A stretch of 27,402 nucleotides of DNA, from positions 1-27,402 of the forward strand of contig CALMMC010000159.1 of the NCBI GenBank assembly GCA_937868205.1, in the 5' to 3' direction. The position numbers and the translations under genes are program-made. This document shows, one piece after another, positions 23,212-27,402 of this stretch (positions within the stretch are counted from its first letter, which is position 1; each line of letters begins with the position of its first letter). The DNA comes from JAAZPG01 sp012797375. GTDB lineage: Bacteria; Acidobacteriota; Aminicenantia; Aminicenantales; UBA4085. Below the pieces are notes generated by a model. The model ran no database searches, was not told the origin of the DNA, and saw nothing but the letters and a program-made list of their open reading frames with translations.

Positions 23212-24600
23212 ATGTCGACAAGAGAACCGAGAAACAACCGGGAACGAGAGCCCCGGGAGCAGCGTGAACCGCGGGAAACGAGAGAGCCGCGCGAGTACCC
23301 GGCGGACCGGGAAACCCGCGAATGGGGCCTCATCGAGCTCGAGGAACAGGAGACGAAAGTCATTTTGAAAATCGCGGCCGAGGCGGGCTTGCCGGCCGAG
23401 GAAATCGAACACGAAAAAGACAGCCGCCACGACCTGATCTTCAAGATTCTCGAAGCCCAGGCCAAAAAGCAGGGCCTGCTCTTTTCCGAGGGCGTCCTGG
23501 AGACGCTCGAGGACGGGTTCGGGTTCCTTCGGGCGCCTGAATTCAGCTACCTGCCGAGCCAGGATGACATCTACGTCTCGCCTTCGCAGATTCGGAAATT
23601 CCAGCTCCGCACCGGAGACACGATCTCCGGCGTCGTCCGGCCGCCCAAGAACGGAGAGAAGTACTTCGCCTTGATCAAGGTCGAAGCTGTGAACTTCATG
23701 CACCCCGATGTCATCATCGAGCAGCGCCGCAATGTCCATTTTGAACAGCTGACGCCGCTCTATCCCTTCGAGATGATCAAGCTGCAGGACGGCAATCCCA
23801 AGAACCTGAACGCCCGGATCATGGAAATGATGACCCCGATCGGCAAGGGGCAGCGCGGGCTGATCGTCTCGCCTCCCCGGGCCGGAAAAACGACTCTTCT
23901 CAAGACGATCGCCAAGTCGATCGAGAAAAACCACCCCGAGATCTACCTCATCGTCCTGCTCGTCGCCGAACGCCCCGAGGAAGTCACGGACTTCCAGCGG
24001 AGCGTGGCCGGCGAGGTGGTGGCCTCGACATTCGACGAGCCGCCGGCCCGCAACGCCCAGGTGGCCAACATCGTCCTGGAGAAGGCCAAGCGCCTGGTCG
24101 AGATCAAGCGGGACGTCGTCATCCTTCTCGATTCGGTCACCCGGCTGGCCCGGGCTCACAACGCGATCATTCCACCCTCGGGCAAGGTCCTGTCGGGCGG
24201 CATCGACGCCAATGCCCTGAACAAACCCAAGAAATTTTTCGGCTCGGCCCGGAAGGTCGAGGAGGGGGGAAGCCTGACGATCATCGCCACCGCCCTGATC
24301 GACACCGGAAGCCGGATGGACGAAGTCATTTTCGAGGAGTTCAAGGGCACCGGCAACATGGAAATCAACCTCGATCGGCGCCTGGTCGACAAGCGGACGT
24401 TCCCGGCCATCGACATGAATCGCTCGGCCACCCGCAAGGAAGAGTTGCTCATCGAAGAGAGCGAGCTCAACCGCATCTGGATTCTCCGCAAGGTCTTGAG
24501 CCAGCTGTCCGAGGTCGAGGCGATGGAGCTTTTGATCGACAAGCTTGGGAAGACCAAGACCAACGCGGACTTCCTCAACCAGATGAGCAAAGGCCTCTAA
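23212..24600 (+). CDS. rho: Transcription termination factor Rho
   Basis: This 462-residue hexameric RNA helicase stops transcription. Residues 3-37 are a disordered Arg/Glu-rich run built of imperfect RE/REP units. The RNA-binding domain follows (DGFGFLR at 101-107, then DDIYVSPSQIRKF). Walker A is SPPRAGKTT at 220-228 (Lys226), and VVILLDSVTRLAR near 302-314 is Walker B. Some strongly conserved positions differ: the usual LLIDERPEEVTD is LLVAERPEEVTD, so the Asp beside the catalytic Glu253 is Ala252. The usual R-H in DEPP-x-R-H is R-N. GAGGTG lies 5 bp before the ATG. It ends the proteolysis gene cluster. Confidence 0.96.
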   Translation: MSTREPRNNREREPREQREPRETREPREYPADRETREWGLIELEEQETKVILKIAAEAGLPAEEIEHEKDSRHDLIFKILEAQAKKQGLLFSEGVLETLEDGFGFLRAPEFSYLPSQDDIYVSPSQIRKFQLRTGDTISGVVRPPKNGEKYFALIKVEAVNFMHPDVIIEQRRNVHFEQLTPLYPFEMIKLQDGNPKNLNARIMEMMTPIGKGQRGLIVSPPRAGKTTLLKTIAKSIEKNHPEIYLIVLLVAERPEEVTDFQRSVAGEVVASTFDEPPARNAQVANIVLEKAKRLVEIKRDVVILLDSVTRLARAHNAIIPPSGKVLSGGIDANALNKPKKFFGSARKVEEGGSLTIIATALIDTGSRMDEVIFEEFKGTGNMEINLDRRLVDKRTFPAIDMNRSATRKEELLIEESELNRIWILRKVLSQLSEVEAMELLIDKLGKTKTNADFLNQMSKGL

Positions 24601-24644
24601 GCCCGGCCGGCGCGGGGCGGGGGAGAGGGCAATTCCGCTGGGCG

Positions 24645-24666
24645 GCCGGACACGGCGCCGGCTTTT
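24645..24666 (+). terminator. Weak terminator-like hairpin after rho
   Basis: GCCGG at 24645-24649 and CCGGC at 24658-24662 can pair over an 8-base loop and are followed by TTTT. It would end the tig-rho transcript. The stem is short, so this is tentative. Confidence 0.4.
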
Positions 24667-24701
24667 CAAGAATTGACTCTCCCGCCTGAGGCTCTCCGGG
24701 C

Positions 24702-24834
24702 TTATTTCCCCGTGAGCCTCAATCGAAAACCCGCTCTTGCTTCGTCGTCGCCGACCACCCGGGCCTTGTCGAGCGTCGCCAGCATGTCCCTCGCGAACGA
24801 TCGCCCTTGACGGTGATCGGCTCGAGATCGTCGA
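24702..24834 (-). pseudogene. Frameshifted remnant of an unrecognised gene
   Basis: On the minus strand downstream of the VWFA gene, one frame reads IDDLEPITVKGDRS and, after a shift near 24795-24800, the next reads FARDMLATLDKARVV and continues as GDDEARAGFRLRLTGK before a TAA at 24702-24704. Both halves read like ordinary protein and join cleanly, which suggests one frameshift in a small gene or the end of a lost gene. I cannot name a family. Confidence 0.35.
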
Positions 24835-26940
24835 TCAAGGCTCCGGGTCGGCTGGCTCAATGATGAGCGGGGCGCGGACGAACGAAGAGGGATAGCGCTT
24901 GCCGGGATCCTCGGCGAAGAAATACAGCGTGTAGGTCCCCGCCGGCAACCCGCCTGTCTCGAGATCGACCAGGTAAGAGACCGCGTCGATCTGCCGATAA
25001 GCGGAGGCCGACAAGGGAAGCCATGTCCTCCCCCCGGAGGCCAGGTCCACCGCCTGCGCCCGGAAGACGATGTCCCCGCCTTCGTATTGATGGAAGGAAC
25101 AGGGGAGGAGAACCGAAAGGATTTTCGTGCCTTGGGGAATTTCGCCGGTCAACGGGGCGAAGCGGGCGGAGTCGAATCCATGGAAATCGGGAAGGGCGCC
25201 GAAAACCGGCCTCGGCTTTTCCAGCGGGGCGAGCAAGAGCGGAGGAAAGAGCTTGAATCCCGGTTCGCCGCGCCGGGGAATGTCCACCGCGGACGTCGCG
25301 ACCGCGCCGTCTCCTGTTTCAATGTTTCGGACGACGATCCGGCATTCGAACCGGCCGGCCGGAACGCCGGAAAAAGAACCGCAAAAAACGGCTTCGTCGG
25401 ATGTCTTGGCCGCGTCCAGTTCCAGGCGGTTCAGCCCGGCCAGGTTCTTCTCTTGGTCGAACAGAAGCAGAAAAGCCTCGAGGCGATTCAGGCCGGAGGC
25501 CCGGCGCAGCCTGAGAATGGGAAGGGCGGCCGCAAGGGCCAAGTCGTTTTCCCCCCCGGGGCTCGGCTGGGCGGCGGCCGACATGGAGAACCGAAGGGGA
25601 TCCGAAAAGAGGGGTTTTTCGCTCAGGGCCAGGTCGACGAGGTGGAGATGCTTTTCCAAGGCACTGAGCTTGGCGAACGGCTTGCGGTTGTAATACCCTT
25701 TTTGGGAATGGACTTCGCAGCCGCGTCGCTTGACCTTGACTTCGATTTTTTCAAATTTGCCGTCCCATTTCTCCGGAACGATGAATCCGAGAACGTAAAA
25801 CGTTCCCGTCAGATCCTGGATTTCTCGTGAGATTTTTTGAACGTCGTTCATCCCGCCGAAGTATTTGCCTCCGGAAAGACGGGCCATTTCGATCAGGGCG
25901 CTGTCCCCGACCATGTTCCGCTCGACGAGATTCAGGGCCGTGCCGGAGGAGGACTGGGAGGACGGACGGGCCGACCGGGACAATTCCTCGAAATCCATGT
26001 CCCGGACGCGGGAAGCCAATCCTTCCACGTTCACGGCGATCACCGGGCTGTTGGACGAGGCGAGCTCCCGGATCATGGATTCATAGCGCAAGCGCAGGTT
26101 CAAACCGTCCGAGGCGTTGAGATTCATCCGGTTGGCTTCGGGCGCGATCTGGTCGGCGCGTTGATACATCAGGAAGTCCGGGGGGCCTTTTGAGAACAGG
26201 ACGACATGCTTGATGCCGGGCATGTAGCGGAGGCCGGCCGCGAAATCCTTCAGGGATGAGGAAAACTTCAGGATTTCCATTTGGTATTGGGCTTGGGCGG
26301 CCCGCTTGAATTCCTGGCGGGCGGCCGCGGCAAGGGCGGCCGACGCGCCCCGGTCCAGCTTCGCCGTTTTCTCTGCGGTCAGTTCGTCCCAGAACGTTCC
26401 GGCCCTGCCGAGGCCGACGCCGGTCCCCAGATCGCGGACGATCTCGCGGATTTTTCCGCGATCCGAGGTCAAGTATTCGTGGAGGGTCAGGCCTTTCTCC
26501 ACGGAATAGGAAAGGATTCCAATCTCGTCGGCCGGCAGGGCATGGGTGTCGAGAAAATCGAGGGCGGTCTTCTTGGACATGGCGATGCCGCCGACGTCGT
26601 TGAAGGCGAAATCGAAAAGGAAGAAAAATTTCCGGGACATTATCAGGGATTCGATCTCAACGGCTTCCGTTTCTCCGGCCTCCTCGGCGGGAAGAACATG
26701 CCGCTCGAAGGCGACGATCCGTTGCGGCCGGCCGTTCGAGATCACTTCGAATTCCGGGGAATCGAGATCCCGGACGGGCCGGCCGTTTTTATCCGAGACG
26801 TAAACCTGGATAAGCTTCATGGTGACGGCGACGTCATGCTTCAGCGGGGGCTGTTCGACTTGGGCCGCCCCCACGGCGACGAGCCGGAAAAAGCCGATCA
26901 AGAAAGCAAGATGAAAAGAGAATAGAGTTTTCGGATTCAC
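24835..26940 (-). CDS. Exported VWFA-domain protein (acidobacterial type)
   Basis: This 701-residue protein has a signal peptide (TLFSFHLAFLIGFFRLVAVGAA). A short beta domain follows with VYVSDKNGRPVRDLDSPEFEV, then a von Willebrand factor A domain at about residues 95-330 (FFFLFDFAFND, later HVVLFSKGPPD). The set of motifs matches the VWFA-related family expanded in acidobacteria. LTLHEYLTSDRGKI and GKYFGGMNDV are typical of it. The C-terminal half is Ig-like beta structure of unknown role. The GTG at 26940 is chosen over an in-frame TTG at 26973 because GGAGGTG lies 7 bp before it and the signal peptide then begins at the N-terminus. The role is probably surface or periplasmic binding; no partner gene is evident. 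Confidence 0.9.
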   Translation of the reverse strand: MNPKTLFSFHLAFLIGFFRLVAVGAAQVEQPPLKHDVAVTMKLIQVYVSDKNGRPVRDLDSPEFEVISNGRPQRIVAFERHVLPAEEAGETEAVEIESLIMSRKFFFLFDFAFNDVGGIAMSKKTALDFLDTHALPADEIGILSYSVEKGLTLHEYLTSDRGKIREIVRDLGTGVGLGRAGTFWDELTAEKTAKLDRGASAALAAAARQEFKRAAQAQYQMEILKFSSSLKDFAAGLRYMPGIKHVVLFSKGPPDFLMYQRADQIAPEANRMNLNASDGLNLRLRYESMIRELASSNSPVIAVNVEGLASRVRDMDFEELSRSARPSSQSSSGTALNLVERNMVGDSALIEMARLSGGKYFGGMNDVQKISREIQDLTGTFYVLGFIVPEKWDGKFEKIEVKVKRRGCEVHSQKGYYNRKPFAKLSALEKHLHLVDLALSEKPLFSDPLRFSMSAAAQPSPGGENDLALAAALPILRLRRASGLNRLEAFLLLFDQEKNLAGLNRLELDAAKTSDEAVFCGSFSGVPAGRFECRIVVRNIETGDGAVATSAVDIPRRGEPGFKLFPPLLLAPLEKPRPVFGALPDFHGFDSARFAPLTGEIPQGTKILSVLLPCSFHQYEGGDIVFRAQAVDLASGGRTWLPLSASAYRQIDAVSYLVDLETGGLPAGTYTLYFFAEDPGKRYPSSFVRAPLIIEPADPEP

Positions 26941-27014
26941 GGCGCGCACACCTCCGCTTTTTTCCCCCGACAACTCTCGCGATCAGCGTAACATAAAACT
27001 GAAATGAAATATAC

Positions 27015-27043
27015 TTGACGCGGATCAGGCAATCCCATAGGAT
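27015..27043 (+). promoter_or_regulatory. Promoter for the TauE/SafE-like gene
   Basis: TTGACG at 27015-27020 and TAGGAT at 27038-27043 are 17 bp apart. Transcription would start near 27050, about 3 bases before the ATG at 27053, so the message may be nearly leaderless. Confidence 0.45.
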
Positions 27044-27052
27044 GAAAAGCCC

Positions 27053-27402
27053 ATGAACATCATCCTGAAAACAGCCCTCGGCTTAATGACGACGCTCTTC
27101 GGTTTTATTTATTTTCGAGACGCGATCAAAAAGCGGGCTCTCTTTTCCCGCAAGCCGTGGGCCGGGTTTTTCGGGACGGGGCTTATCACGAACTTTTTCG
27201 ACACTCTCGGCATCGGACGCTTCGCTCACCAGACGGCCATCTTTAAGTTTTTCCGCCTCCTACACGCCCGGCTCATTCCCGGGACGATGACCGTCACCAA
27301 CACGATACCGACGGTTCTCCAGGCGCTCCTTTTTATGACGGTCGTGACATTCGCCTCTGTGACTCTGTCGGCGAAGTCTATGTCCGCCCCGGCCGACTCT
27401 AT
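27053..27402 (+). CDS. TauE/SafE-like membrane transporter, N-terminal fragment
   Basis: The frame is open from ATG 27053 to the window end (116 full codons). The first helix is ILKTALGLMTTLFGFIYF. The segment GLITNFFDTLGIGRFAHQTAIF is followed by LIPGTMTVTNTIPTVLQALLF. This NFFDTLGIG...IPGT pattern is like that in sulfite-exporter (TauE/SafE) family permeases, which move small anions or sulfonates across the inner membrane. No stop or terminal part is visible, so the substrate and full length are unknown. Confidence 0.75.
   Translation, partial: MNIILKTALGLMTTLFGFIYFRDAIKKRALFSRKPWAGFFGTGLITNFFDTLGIGRFAHQTAIFKFFRLLHARLIPGTMTVTNTIPTVLQALLFMTVVTFASVTLSAKSMSAPADS

Noticed and set aside
26941..26973. 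Longer N-terminus for the VWFA protein from TTG 26973
   Set aside because: It covers the GGAGGTG ribosome site and places charged residues before the signal peptide.

Overview
The window is GC-rich, densely coded bacterial chromosome. The best lineage guess is an Acidobacteriota / Aminicenantota-type organism. This rests on a von Willebrand factor A (VWFA) protein of the type common in acidobacteria, a TPR-CHAT protein next to an ECF sigma factor, and a tig-clpP-clpX-lon-rho gene order. The guess is inference only: there is no rRNA here. No phage, IS element or CRISPR array is visible.

Layout. (1) 1-985: an ABC ATPase start and the 3' part of an HlyD-type membrane-fusion gene on the minus strand, abutting the 3' part of rsmE on the plus strand. 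Both HlyD and RsmE have lost their 5' ends at one point near 650. (2) 989-6477: a Ser/Thr kinase with a C-terminal zinc ribbon, then a promoter and the overlapping pair pilT-alaS, then a small lytic transglycosylase. (3) 6525-8582: a minus-strand pair (four-helix-type membrane protein and a diacylglycerol-kinase-like lipid kinase) divergent from ndk. (4) 8583-13497: an AT-richer intergenic block with one possible small exported protein, then three overlapping genes: exported TPR-CHAT protease, ECF sigma factor and zinc-motif anti-sigma factor. (5) 13466-15138: minus-strand GT87-like glycosyltransferase and DUF2085 membrane protein. (6) 15470-17311: exported TPR protein with a degenerate trypsin-like domain. 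(7) 17446-24600: tRNA-Leu(UAG), then tig, clpP, clpX, lon and rho, a protein-folding and proteolysis cluster ending with the transcription terminator factor. (8) 24601-27402: a frameshifted gene remnant, an exported VWFA-domain protein (minus), and the start of a TauE/SafE-like membrane protein.

The most interesting unit is region 4. A predicted exported and membrane-anchored CHAT protease is translationally coupled to an ECF sigma factor and its transmembrane anti-sigma factor. The simplest hypothesis is that the CHAT protease cleaves the anti-sigma factor, or is itself controlled by the sigma factor. The logic resembles the CRISPR-linked TPR-CHAT/sigma-factor systems, but without CRISPR. 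The first third of the CHAT gene and the DNA before it have clearly AT-richer codon use than the rest, so the sensor half may have a separate history.

Promoters recur as TTGAC(N) with 16-17 bp to a TA-rich -10 box, so sigma-70-type promoters can be placed with fair confidence at about nine sites, including one inside the end of tig that drives clpP.
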